A stretch of 64,000 nt of DNA from Actinokineospora terrae. GTDB lineage: Bacteria > Actinomycetota > Actinomycetes > Mycobacteriales > Pseudonocardiaceae. The notes below the pieces were generated by a model. The model had not been told where the DNA came from. It did not search any database and saw only the letters and a program-made list of their open reading frames with translations. Below, in pieces: positions 8,025 through 16,208 of the stretch (its first letter is position 1; every line of letters starts with the position of its first letter). The stretch covers positions 124,001 through 188,000 of the forward strand of contig NZ_FOGI01000001.1 of assembly GCF_900111175.1 (NCBI RefSeq), in the 5' to 3' direction. Position numbers and translations under genes: made by a program.

Positions 8025-10988
8025 GTGGCGATCACGGTGGAGCGGGCGGGGAACGCGCTGGTGCTGCGCGAACCAGGTGCCGACGAGCAGGCGGCGGCCA
8101 TCGCGGCGGCGTTGCCGGAGGAACGGCACCGCACCTCGGTCGTCGTCGGCGCCTCGGCCTGGCCCGCGCTGGCCCGGCTGGACCCGTGGCTCGTCGCCGA
8201 CCTCGACGACCAGGTCGACACCGGTGTCCGACTGCTCGCCGCGCACTCCTCGACCATGGCCGCGGGCGAGGTCTCCCTGGCCAGGCGCTTGGCCGACCGG
8301 CTCGGCGTCGAGGTCGTCGCCCCCGATGGCGACCTGTACACGTTGTCCGGCGGGCACACCTTCGCCGCCGGACTCGGCTGGGTCGCGCACGGCGCGGGCT
8401 CCGACCGTCGCCCGATGGGGCACCGATTCCCCGAACCGTGGTGGCAGGGCTACCTACCGTCTGGCCACGAGGAGATCCCGCTGGGACTCTGGGTGCGCGC
8501 CGGCGGTGGCCCTTCGCGTGAAGATGACCCGTTGAGGTGGATACAACCCGACCCGGAGCGACCCACCGTAGTCGTCGGTGCTCCTGGGGAACCGGCTCCC
8601 TCGGCCGCCGATGTCGTCGAGGTGCTGGACGCCTTTCCCGCTGACGTGCGCGGCCGGGTCGTCCTCGCCTGCTACGGCACCGACATCGCCCAGGCCGTCG
8701 CCAGGGAACGCGGCGCCGCCGTCCGCGCCCTGCACGGCCTGCCCAGCGAACACGGCCTCGTCCACCTCGACCAGGACGGCCACTTCGCCTGGTACCCCTT
8801 CGCCATCGAGAGCGTCTACCGCCCCGGCTGCGCCCCGGTCCTCGACCGCTGGACCGCCCCCCTGCCGTCCCTGGCGATGTTCGCCCCCGCCCGCTACCGC
8901 CTGACCCCCGGCTGGTCCCTGGACGTCCTGGCCCGCGGCCTCCTGGCCCGCCCCGACACCCTCCCCATCGACCCCGCCATCCACACCCCGACCGCCCCCA
9001 CCCCGGACCTGCTGCTCGCCTGCGGCCCCGACATCCCACCGCACGTCATCACCGCACTGACCGAGGTCCTCGACAACCTCCCCGCGACCACCAAGTCCAC
9101 CCTCCGCATCCTCCCCGCCACCCCGGGCGCCACCCTCGCGGCCCGCTCCCTGGCCACCCACCTCCTGGGCACCCCCCGCCCCACCCCCACCCCCTGGCCG
9201 GAAGACCACACCCTCCGCATAACCCTCGACGCCTGGTCCACCCCTCTACCGAGCGTCACCGCCGGAACCAGCCTGCTCACCCCCGAATCCCTCAACCTCC
9301 CCGAAGACCACCCCACCCCCACTCCCACCACCTCAACCGCCACAGCCACCCCCACCCCACCCTCCCCGCGCGCAGAAGCCGAATCTCCCCCCGGCAACAC
9401 CACACCGAACCCGCCCACTGCCACCCCACCCCACACGACAGCCACCGCCGATCCCGCAGCCTCCGGCGGCACCCCAGCCCCTTCGCGACAGGCCGACGCC
9501 TCACTCCCAGCAACCCCACTCACGTCGCCTTCACCCGCCGCCCCGACCCGGCCAGCCGCCCTCCCCACCAACCTGGCCCCATCCGCCGCCCTACCTCCCA
9601 TCGCCGCCTCAACCACGGCAGCCGCACCGCTGAGGAGCGCACCCCCACTCCTCACGAACGCCCCCACTGCCACGCATCCGGCCGCCGGGCCCCTGCCCCC
9701 AGCGGCAACGGCCAACCCGCCTGCCCCACTGCCTGCAGCTGCCCCATCAGCCACCTCTGCCGTGCTTCCCGGAGCGGCGCCATCCCTGACGGCCGCCCCC
9801 GCGAAGGCCACGCCGCCCGCCGCCGCGCAACTGGCCAACCAGGCCATGTCCGCCCCCGCACACCCGGCAGACCCCACAGCCCCACCACCCGATGCGATGC
9901 CGCCCTCGGCGCCCGTCGACCCCACGACCCCGGCCGCGCAGGCCATCCCGCCCGTCGCCGCTACAGCCGCCGTGCCGCACGCCAGTCCCTCCAGCACCGG
10001 GCAATCGACTCCCATGGCGAACGCGATGCCCCCGGCCGCCGCGCAGGCCATCCCGCCCGTCACCGCGCCGCAGACCTCCGGAGCGCCGACCGGCCGATCC
10101 GCCACCGAGCAGCCGATCCCAGCGGCGAACGCCAACCAGGCCCTGCCGTCCGTTCAAGCCCAGCCGTTGCCCACCGCCGTGCAGGCAGCCGGTCAGGCGC
10201 CCGCCGGGGCGATCGCGGCGTTGGCGGTGCAGGCGAGTGCGCCGAGGCTGCCCTCCGTTGCCCCCTCGTCATCCGCGCTCCCGCTCCCCGCCGCCGTCAC
10301 CGCCCCGCCCGCGAGCGCGCTCCCCGCTCTCGTCTCCAAGGCCCACACCGACCCCGCCGTCCCCGCCGACGCGCGTAGTGATGAAGCCCAGCGCCGTGCG
10401 GTGAGGGCCTCGCTGGGGACCCTCTATGATTCCGCCACCCGGGCCGTGGTCCAGCTCTTAGCCGAACGGCCAGGTCTCCGGGCGTCCGGTGACCAAGCCA
10501 CGCTCCTCACCGAGCTGGCCGTGGTCCGGGTCTTCGCGGAAGCCCCCGGCGACTACGACACCGCCTTCCACACGTGCCTCACCGCCGGACTACGACGGTT
10601 GCCCACGATGCGCGGCGTTGTGGTTACCGGTGCCCACCAGGTCAACCACGCCGAAGGTGCCCTCCTACGCCTAGAAGGACCCATGCTCGCCGTGTCCTCG
10701 GTAGGCGCATCCGTCCCAGGTGACACCGAGCTGCTGATCTGGACCACCACCGCCCGCCGCCTAGAGGGACTCCTTGACGCGGATAGGCGTAACGACGTGG
10801 TGATTCCTACGCACACCGCGTTGCGTGTCTTGGGCGTAGAGGGCAATCGCCTGCTCTTGGCTGAGGAAGGTGCTTCTACCGAACGCGCATTGAGCAACCT
10901 CCGGGCGGCCGCCGCCGCGCGGGCTGCTGTCGACGTGCCCCATCACCCCCACACGGCGCGCTGGTTCGGCGCGCTCCCCGCCGCCTGA
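8025..10988 (+). CDS. Large protein with long Ala/Pro-rich linker and possible ART-like C-terminal domain
   Basis: A 987-residue protein begun at GTG 8025, five nt after GGAGGA. Three regions are visible. The N-terminal ~400 residues look folded (motifs EVVAPDGDLYTLSGGH and MGHRFPEPWW). About residues 420-790 are almost wholly Ala, Pro, Thr and Ser, predicted disordered. The last ~190 residues are folded again, with a TELLIWTTTARRLEGLL segment then VVIPTHTALRVLGVEG and NRLLLAEEG, which resembles the strand pattern of ADP-ribosyltransferase-fold domains of actinobacteria, although the canonical catalytic motifs are not clear. No signal peptide. It heads a set with the 33-residue ORF and the beta-helix ATPase; proteins of this layout occur near type VII secretion ATPases. 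Function unknown. Confidence 0.72.
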   Translation: MAITVERAGNALVLREPGADEQAAAIAAALPEERHRTSVVVGASAWPALARLDPWLVADLDDQVDTGVRLLAAHSSTMAAGEVSLARRLADRLGVEVVAPDGDLYTLSGGHTFAAGLGWVAHGAGSDRRPMGHRFPEPWWQGYLPSGHEEIPLGLWVRAGGGPSREDDPLRWIQPDPERPTVVVGAPGEPAPSAADVVEVLDAFPADVRGRVVLACYGTDIAQAVARERGAAVRALHGLPSEHGLVHLDQDGHFAWYPFAIESVYRPGCAPVLDRWTAPLPSLAMFAPARYRLTPGWSLDVLARGLLARPDTLPIDPAIHTPTAPTPDLLLACGPDIPPHVITALTEVLDNLPATTKSTLRILPATPGATLAARSLATHLLGTPRPTPTPWPEDHTLRITLDAWSTPLPSVTAGTSLLTPESLNLPEDHPTPTPTTSTATATPTPPSPRAEAESPPGNTTPNPPTATPPHTTATADPAASGGTPAPSRQADASLPATPLTSPSPAAPTRPAALPTNLAPSAALPPIAASTTAAAPLRSAPPLLTNAPTATHPAAGPLPPAATANPPAPLPAAAPSATSAVLPGAAPSLTAAPAKATPPAAAQLANQAMSAPAHPADPTAPPPDAMPPSAPVDPTTPAAQAIPPVAATAAVPHASPSSTGQSTPMANAMPPAAAQAIPPVTAPQTSGAPTGRSATEQPIPAANANQALPSVQAQPLPTAVQAAGQAPAGAIAALAVQASAPRLPSVAPSSSALPLPAAVTAPPASALPALVSKAHTDPAVPADARSDEAQRRAVRASLGTLYDSATRAVVQLLAERPGLRASGDQATLLTELAVVRVFAEAPGDYDTAFHTCLTAGLRRLPTMRGVVVTGAHQVNHAEGALLRLEGPMLAVSSVGASVPGDTELLIWTTTARRLEGLLDADRRNDVVIPTHTALRVLGVEGNRLLLAEEGASTERALSNLRAAAAARAAVDVPHHPHTARWFGALPAA

Positions 10989-11000
10989 CCGGAGACCGCG

Positions 11001-11102
11001 ATGCCCACCGACCACGAGCCGGACGTCGACACCCACCAGCAGCTGATCGACTTCCTGACCGGGACCGACCCCGAGGAGGCTCCGCGATGGCAGGCAGGCT
11101 GA
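11001..11102 (+). CDS. 33-residue ORF overlapping the beta-helix ATPase start
   Basis: ATG 11001 to TGA 11102, following GGAGACCGCG, reads MPTDHEPDVDTHQQLIDFLT and then a short Asp/Glu/Pro tail (33 residues, acidic). It starts 12 nt after the large upstream gene and overlaps the next gene by 16 nt, the geometry of a translationally coupled small gene. Its own coding region contains the ribosome site (GAGGAGG) of the ATPase gene. It may be a true small acidic partner or just a coupling leader. Confidence 0.45.
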   Translation: MPTDHEPDVDTHQQLIDFLTGTDPEEAPRWQAG

Positions 11103-14101
11103 CCACCGTGCGGTCCGTGCTGAGCGTGTCGGCCACCGACGCCGACTGCTTCCGCACCATCAACGACGCCATCGCCGCCGCCGTCGACGGGGACGTCATC
11201 GCGGTGCGGCCGGGCACCTACCGCGAGTCGGTCGTCATCGAGCGGGAGATCACCCTCTCCGGTGCGGGCTCGGCGGGCGAGGTGCGCATCGAGGCCGCCG
11301 GGGGACCGGCGGTGCACCTGGCCGCCGAACGTGCGACGGTCTCCGGGATCGTGCTCGCCCATCGCGATGGCGAGGCCGCCGTTGACCTCACCGCCGGTTC
11401 GTTGCGAATGGACGAGTGCACGATCGCAGCGGAGTCCGCCGTGGCGATCGCGGTGCGGGGTGGCGCCGAGTTGCACGCGCGGGACTGCCGTGTCACCAAC
11501 CCGGGCGGCGCGGGCCTGCTCGTGTTCGACGGCGGCGGCGCGGAGGTTCGCGCGTCGACGTTCACCGGCATCGCCACCACCGCCGTGGTCGCCCGCTCCG
11601 GGGGAGCCCCGCGGCTGGTCGACTGCGACATCGCCGAGTCCGGGGGAGCGTTCCTCGCCGCTGACAACGGTGGCGGCACGGTCAAGAACTGCCGGATCGA
11701 ACGCATCAACGGCCCCGGCATCGTCGTCGAGGAGAACAGCACCCTTCACGTAGACAGCACCACACTGTCCGAAGTGGAAGGCGTGGCGTTCCTTGTAGGA
11801 GTCGGTTCCTCACCTACCTTGCTCGACAGCACTATCGTCAACGCTCAGGCCCAAGCCATCGTGTTGGTGCAGGGGGGAACCGCGACGATCGAGCGTACCG
11901 AGGTTCGAGGTGCGCGCGGCCACGGTCTGCACGTCCTCGATTCCTCCCGCGCAGACCTAACCGACTGCGTCTTCACCGACTCCGGCCACGACGTCGTCCT
12001 GGTAGGTGGCACGGGCTCCCTGAACCTCACCAAGTTCACCGTGACAGGTGGCACCGGGTCGGCGGTCATCGCGGAGGAGAACGCGACAGTCACCATCACT
12101 GAGCCCAAGATCGAACGCGCCAAAGGCACCGCTGTCATCGCGCGCGGTTCGGCACGGGTAAGGATCGACGGTGGCGCTATCAGGGAATGCGGCACCGGCG
12201 CGCTCTGGGAGGGCGCGGCCACCGGAGAACTCGGTGGCGTAGTCGTCGAACAGAACCTCGGCGACGGCGTAGTACTTCGTTCAAGTGAACCGGTGGACCT
12301 GCGCGGTTGTCGTATCGAGCGGAACCGTGGTAAGGACTTGCGCGACGACGCGGGCCTCGCCCAGGTCGAGACACCACAAGAGACTCCGCCACCGAAGGTC
12401 GAAACCTCCAGTGACCTCACTACCTTGCTTGACCAGCTCACCAACCTCGTAGGCCTCGACGGGGTCAAGCGTGAGGTGGAGACGCTGGTTCGGCTTCACC
12501 AGATGGCCGAACGCCGAGCAGCGGCCGGGCTGCCGTCACCGCCCCTCGGAAGGCACCTTGTCTTCGCGGGCTCTCCCGGTACGGGTAAGACCACCATCGC
12601 CAGGTTGTACGGCCGGATCCTCACAGCGCTAGGAGTTTTGCGCACCGGACAGCTCGTAGAGGTCGCCCGCGCCGACCTCGTCGCAGCGGTCGTTGGTGGT
12701 ACCGCGCTCAAGACCGCCGAGAAGTTCGACGAGGCTCTAGGCGGCGTCCTGTTCATCGACGAGGCCTACGCGCTCTCCGCGGGATCCGGTGGCAACGGCC
12801 CTGATTTCGGCCGGGAAGCCATCGACACGTTGGTGAAGCTCATGGAGGACCACCGCGACGACGTCGTGGTCATCGTCGCCGGTTACACCAACGACATGCG
12901 CACCTTCATGGCCGCCAACCCCGGCCTGGCGTCGCGGTTCACCCGCACCATCGAGTTCACCGACTACACGGCGCCCGAACTGGTGACCATCGTGGAGGGA
13001 CTCTGCCGGGCGCACGACTACCGGCTGGAGTTCGAGACCCGCGCCGCCGTGCACGCCTACTTCACCAAGCTCCCGCGCGACGCCACGTTCGGAAACGGCC
13101 GCACGGCGCGCAAGGTGTTCGAGGAGATGGTCGGCAGGCAGGCCTACCGGCTCGCCGAGGACGAGAACGCGCCCGCCGTCGCCCTGACCCGACTCCTGCC
13201 GGAAGACCTGGGACCGTTGCCAGGTAGCGGAATCGGCGCAGGCGCGGGTCGGATAGACCAAGAGCAAGTCGACAGGCTTCTCTCGGACCTGCGCGGTCTA
13301 GTCGGCCTCGACGACGTCAAGCGCGAAGTGAGCAGCATGGTCGACCTGCTCGACTCGGCACGGCAACGGCGAGAGGCCAACCTGCCCGTGCCGTCGCTCA
13401 GCAGGCACCTCATCTTCGCGGGGCCACCCGGAACCGGTAAGACAACCGTCGCGCGTCTATACGGCTCGATCCTCGCTGCCATGGGAGTTCTCGCCCAGGG
13501 CCAGGTGATCGAGGTAAGCCGGGCGGACCTCGTGGGCGAGTACATCGGCCACACCGCCAAGCGCACCACCGAGTCCTTCGACCGCGCGCGCGGGGGACTT
13601 CTCTTCATCGACGAGGCGTACACCCTGTCGAGCCGTCCCGGCGGCGGGCAGGACTTCGGTCGTGAGGCGATCGACACGCTCGTCAAGCTGATGGAGGACC
13701 ACCGCGACGAGGTTGTCGTCATCGCCGCCGGTTACGCCAACGAGATGGAAGGCTTTCTAGCGGCCAACCCCGGTCTCCAGTCCCGGTTCTCCCACCACGT
13801 CGAGTTCGCGAACTACACCGCCGACGAACTGGTCACCATCGTCAGCCAGCACGCCACCAAGGTCGGCTACGAATGTACCGCCTCCACGGTCACCGCGCTG
13901 CGCAGCCACTTCCTGGCGATCCGCAGGGACCAGTCGTTCGGCAACGGGCGATATGCCCGCCAGGTCCTCGACGAGGCGGTCACCCGACACGCCCGCCGAA
14001 TGCGCGGAATCGCCTCGCCGACCATCAGCGACCTGTGTGTGTTGCTTCCTGACGACATCCCCGCGCCTAGCGCTAACGGCAAGCCACCGGGGCAAGGGTA
14101 G
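11087..14101 (+). CDS. Right-handed beta-helix protein fused to two CbbX/EccA-type AAA domains
   Basis: A 1004-residue protein. Residues ~15-430 are parallel beta-helix repeats: an FRTINDAIAAAVDGDVIAVRPGTYRE opening like pectate-lyase-type helices, then many ~22-residue rungs. After a Pro-rich hinge come two tandem AAA modules of the CbbX/SpoVK/EccA class. Module 1 has Walker A GSPGTGKTT near residue 491 and Walker B VLFIDEAYAL; module 2 has GPPGTGKTT near 775 and LLFIDEAYTL. Arginine fingers are seen as SRFTRTIEF and SRFSHHVEF. EccA is the cytosolic AAA of type VII secretion; no EccB, C, D or E gene is in this window. A role as a substrate-binding remodelling ATPase is inferred. Confidence 0.85.
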   Translation: MAGRLTTVRSVLSVSATDADCFRTINDAIAAAVDGDVIAVRPGTYRESVVIEREITLSGAGSAGEVRIEAAGGPAVHLAAERATVSGIVLAHRDGEAAVDLTAGSLRMDECTIAAESAVAIAVRGGAELHARDCRVTNPGGAGLLVFDGGGAEVRASTFTGIATTAVVARSGGAPRLVDCDIAESGGAFLAADNGGGTVKNCRIERINGPGIVVEENSTLHVDSTTLSEVEGVAFLVGVGSSPTLLDSTIVNAQAQAIVLVQGGTATIERTEVRGARGHGLHVLDSSRADLTDCVFTDSGHDVVLVGGTGSLNLTKFTVTGGTGSAVIAEENATVTITEPKIERAKGTAVIARGSARVRIDGGAIRECGTGALWEGAATGELGGVVVEQNLGDGVVLRSSEPVDLRGCRIERNRGKDLRDDAGLAQVETPQETPPPKVETSSDLTTLLDQLTNLVGLDGVKREVETLVRLHQMAERRAAAGLPSPPLGRHLVFAGSPGTGKTTIARLYGRILTALGVLRTGQLVEVARADLVAAVVGGTALKTAEKFDEALGGVLFIDEAYALSAGSGGNGPDFGREAIDTLVKLMEDHRDDVVVIVAGYTNDMRTFMAANPGLASRFTRTIEFTDYTAPELVTIVEGLCRAHDYRLEFETRAAVHAYFTKLPRDATFGNGRTARKVFEEMVGRQAYRLAEDENAPAVALTRLLPEDLGPLPGSGIGAGAGRIDQEQVDRLLSDLRGLVGLDDVKREVSSMVDLLDSARQRREANLPVPSLSRHLIFAGPPGTGKTTVARLYGSILAAMGVLAQGQVIEVSRADLVGEYIGHTAKRTTESFDRARGGLLFIDEAYTLSSRPGGGQDFGREAIDTLVKLMEDHRDEVVVIAAGYANEMEGFLAANPGLQSRFSHHVEFANYTADELVTIVSQHATKVGYECTASTVTALRSHFLAIRRDQSFGNGRYARQVLDEAVTRHARRMRGIASPTISDLCVLLPDDIPAPSANGKPPGQG

Positions 14102-14157
14102 GTATCCACTAGCAGGTACCCATTACGCCGGATTGGCCTGCCCGATCGGCGGGTTGT

Positions 14158-14210
14158 GCGGCCGGACAAGGGATGTGAGCCTTGTCCGGACCGCAGCTGT
14201 TGCGCTGCGG
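14158..14210 (+). promoter_or_regulatory. Two hairpins sharing one strand upstream of the subtilase
   Basis: Hairpin 1: CCGGACAAGG (14162-14171) with CCTTGTCCGG (14180-14189), extendable by GCGG (14158-14161) with CCGC (14191-14194) across a bulged A. Hairpin 2: CCGCAGC (14191-14197) with GCTGCGG (14204-14210). CCGC belongs to both, so the full forms are mutually exclusive. The ribosome site GGGGGAGG follows at once. It may be the terminator of the upstream operon or a leader switch. Confidence 0.5.
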
Positions 14211-14230
14211 CGTAAGGGGGAGGAATCTAC

Positions 14231-16165
14231 TTGTACGAGCAAAAGAGGCGTAGACGGTTATCGCTTGTGGTAGTGCTCATCGCGAGCCTGTCGGTGTTGG
14301 TGCCCACCGCTTCGAGCGCGTCCAACCGTCCGGCGAAGCCGCCCACAAAGGAATCCAGCGTCATCGACGGCAGCTACATCGTCGTGTTCAAGGAAGCGCC
14401 GGGAGCGAGGTCAGCGGCCTCCACCACCGCGGCGACGGTGGCATCCCGCTATGGCGCACAATTGACGCACACCTACCGCCACGCGCTCAACGGGTTCGCG
14501 GGCCGGTTCACCGCAGACACCGCGCGCAAGATCGCCGCCGACCCGGCCGTGGCCTACGTGAGCCAAGACCTCAAGGTCAAGGCCGACGGCGTCCAGGACA
14601 ACCCGCCGTGGGGCCTGGACCGCGTCGACCAGCGCGATCGGCCGGGTGACAACACCTACAACTACCCGACCAACACCGCCTCCAACGTCACCGCTTACGT
14701 CATCGACTCCGGAATCCGCACTACGCACCAGGACTTCGGCGGACGAGCGACATGGGGAACGAACACCCTCGGGGACGGCAACAACACCGACTGCGCGGGC
14801 CACGGCACGCACGTAGCGGGAACGATCGGCGGTAGCACCTACGGCGTCGCCAAGGCCATCAAGCTGATCGCGGTCAAGGTGCTCAACTGCGACGGGGACG
14901 GCACCAGCGCGTCCTTCATCGCGGGCCTGGACTGGGTGACCGCGCACCACACCACCGGCCCTGCGGTCGCCAACGTCAGCCTTGGCGCTGCCGGGACGAA
15001 TCAGGCCTGGGAGGACGCCGTCCGCAACTCCATCAAGGACGGCATCGTCTACTCCATCTCCGCGGGCAACGACACCGAGGACGCCTGCAACCACACCCCG
15101 GCCCGCACGCCGGAGGCCATCACGGTCGCCGCGACCACCATCAACGACCGCTCGGCCGACTTCTCGAACTACGGCTCCTGCGTCGACATCTATGCCCCCG
15201 GTGAGAGCATCGCCTCTACCTGGAACTCCAGCGACACCGCCACCGAGATCCTCGACGGCACCTCTATGGCCGCGCCGCACGTGACCGGTGCGGTCGCGCT
15301 GCTCTTGGCCGCCGAACCGACCTTGACCCCGGCTAGGGCAGCCGAAGCCCTCCTACTCGACGCATCGACCAACCGCGTTACGGCTGCCCGCGTCAGTACA
15401 CCCAATCGGCTGCTGGCTACGAACACCGGGAACCGGCCGGGCTATCCCGTAGTCGCCAACCCCGGCTTCCGAGCTGCACGCGTGGGGACCGCGTACTCGC
15501 AGACGCTCACCGCCACCGGTGGCACCGCCCCGTACAAGTGGACTGCCACGACGCTGCCCCCTGGCCTGACCATCAACCTCAACACCGGTGTCATCTCGGG
15601 CACGCCCACCACGGCCTCGAACTACAACGTCACCGTGACCACCACCGACGCAGCGAACCGCGCGCTCCCCACCACGTTCCCGATCAACGTGACCCCCGCT
15701 GCGGGCGCCTGCTCCAGCCCGGGGCAGAAGATCCTCAACGGCGGGTTCGAGTCGGGGCGGGCGTCGTGGTCCGGCGACACGCAGACCATCGGTGTCTGGA
15801 GCGGGGCCAACGCGCCGCGCACCGGCACCAGGGCCGCCGCCCTGAACGGCCACGGCGTCGACTCCGACAACATGCTCAACCAAGCCGTCGTCATCCCCGC
15901 CGGTTGTGTCCACTCGACACTGTCGTTCTACCTGAAGATCGTGACCGAGGAGACCGACCCGGTCATCTTCGACACCGTGACCGTCTGGGCCGGTAACACC
16001 GTCCTGGCCACTTACAGCAACGTCGACGCGGGCACCTTCGGCCTCAAGACCTTCCCTGTCGGCGCTTACTCCGGGCAGCCCATCGTGCTGTCCTTCGACG
16101 GAATGGAGGACTTCGCGGCCGGGACCGCGTTCGTCTTCGATGACGTCAGCCTGATCGCGTCCTAG
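14231..16165 (+). CDS. Secreted subtilisin-like serine protease (S8, proteinase K-like)
   Basis: A 644-residue preproprotease. The start is TTG 14231, 8 nt after GGGGGAGG, giving a basic signal peptide (residues 1-30). An inhibitor I9 propeptide follows (about 46-120, [13 protein letters not shown]). The peptidase S8 domain carries Asp159 ([13 protein letters not shown]), His191 ([12 protein letters not shown]), the oxyanion Asn ([10 protein letters not shown]) and Ser345 ([12 protein letters not shown]), an intact triad. Downstream lie a putative-Ig (He_PIG) repeat (about 405-490, [19 protein letters not shown] and LPPGL) and a C-terminal jelly-roll-like domain (about 500-644, ILNGGFESG). 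It is exported and probably degrades extracellular protein. A strong terminator follows. Confidence 0.92.
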   Translation: MYEQKRRRRLSLVVVLIASLSVLVPTASSASNRPAKPPTKESSVIDGSYIVVFKEAPGARSAASTTAATVASRYGAQLTHTYRHALNGFAGRFTADTARKIAADPAVAYVSQDLKVKADGVQDNPPWGLDRVDQRDRPGDNTYNYPTNTASNVTAYVIDSGIRTTHQDFGGRATWGTNTLGDGNNTDCAGHGTHVAGTIGGSTYGVAKAIKLIAVKVLNCDGDGTSASFIAGLDWVTAHHTTGPAVANVSLGAAGTNQAWEDAVRNSIKDGIVYSISAGNDTEDACNHTPARTPEAITVAATTINDRSADFSNYGSCVDIYAPGESIASTWNSSDTATEILDGTSMAAPHVTGAVALLLAAEPTLTPARAAEALLLDASTNRVTAARVSTPNRLLATNTGNRPGYPVVANPGFRAARVGTAYSQTLTATGGTAPYKWTATTLPPGLTINLNTGVISGTPTTASNYNVTVTTTDAANRALPTTFPINVTPAAGACSSPGQKILNGGFESGRASWSGDTQTIGVWSGANAPRTGTRAAALNGHGVDSDNMLNQAVVIPAGCVHSTLSFYLKIVTEETDPVIFDTVTVWAGNTVLATYSNVDAGTFGLKTFPVGAYSGQPIVLSFDGMEDFAAGTAFVFDDVSLIAS

Positions 16166-16169
16166 CAGC

Positions 16170-16202
16170 AAGAGGGTGGCGCGGATCCCGCGCCACCCTC
16201 TT
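16170..16202. terminator. Bidirectional terminator between subtilase and Hsp70-like genes
   Basis: A perfect 15-bp stem, AAGAGGGTGGCGCGG (16170-16184) with 16188-16202, and a 3-nt loop. It sits between two convergent stop codons (16165 and 16209) and ends in TCTT on the plus strand and CTCTT on the minus strand, so it can serve both genes. Confidence 0.85.
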
Positions 16203-16208
16203 CGCGGC

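Noticed and set aside
8025..14101. A complete type VII secretion locus
   Set aside because: Only an EccA-like ATPase is present; no EccB, EccC, EccD, EccE or WXG100 gene was found, and the subtilase lacks the membrane anchor of a mycosin.
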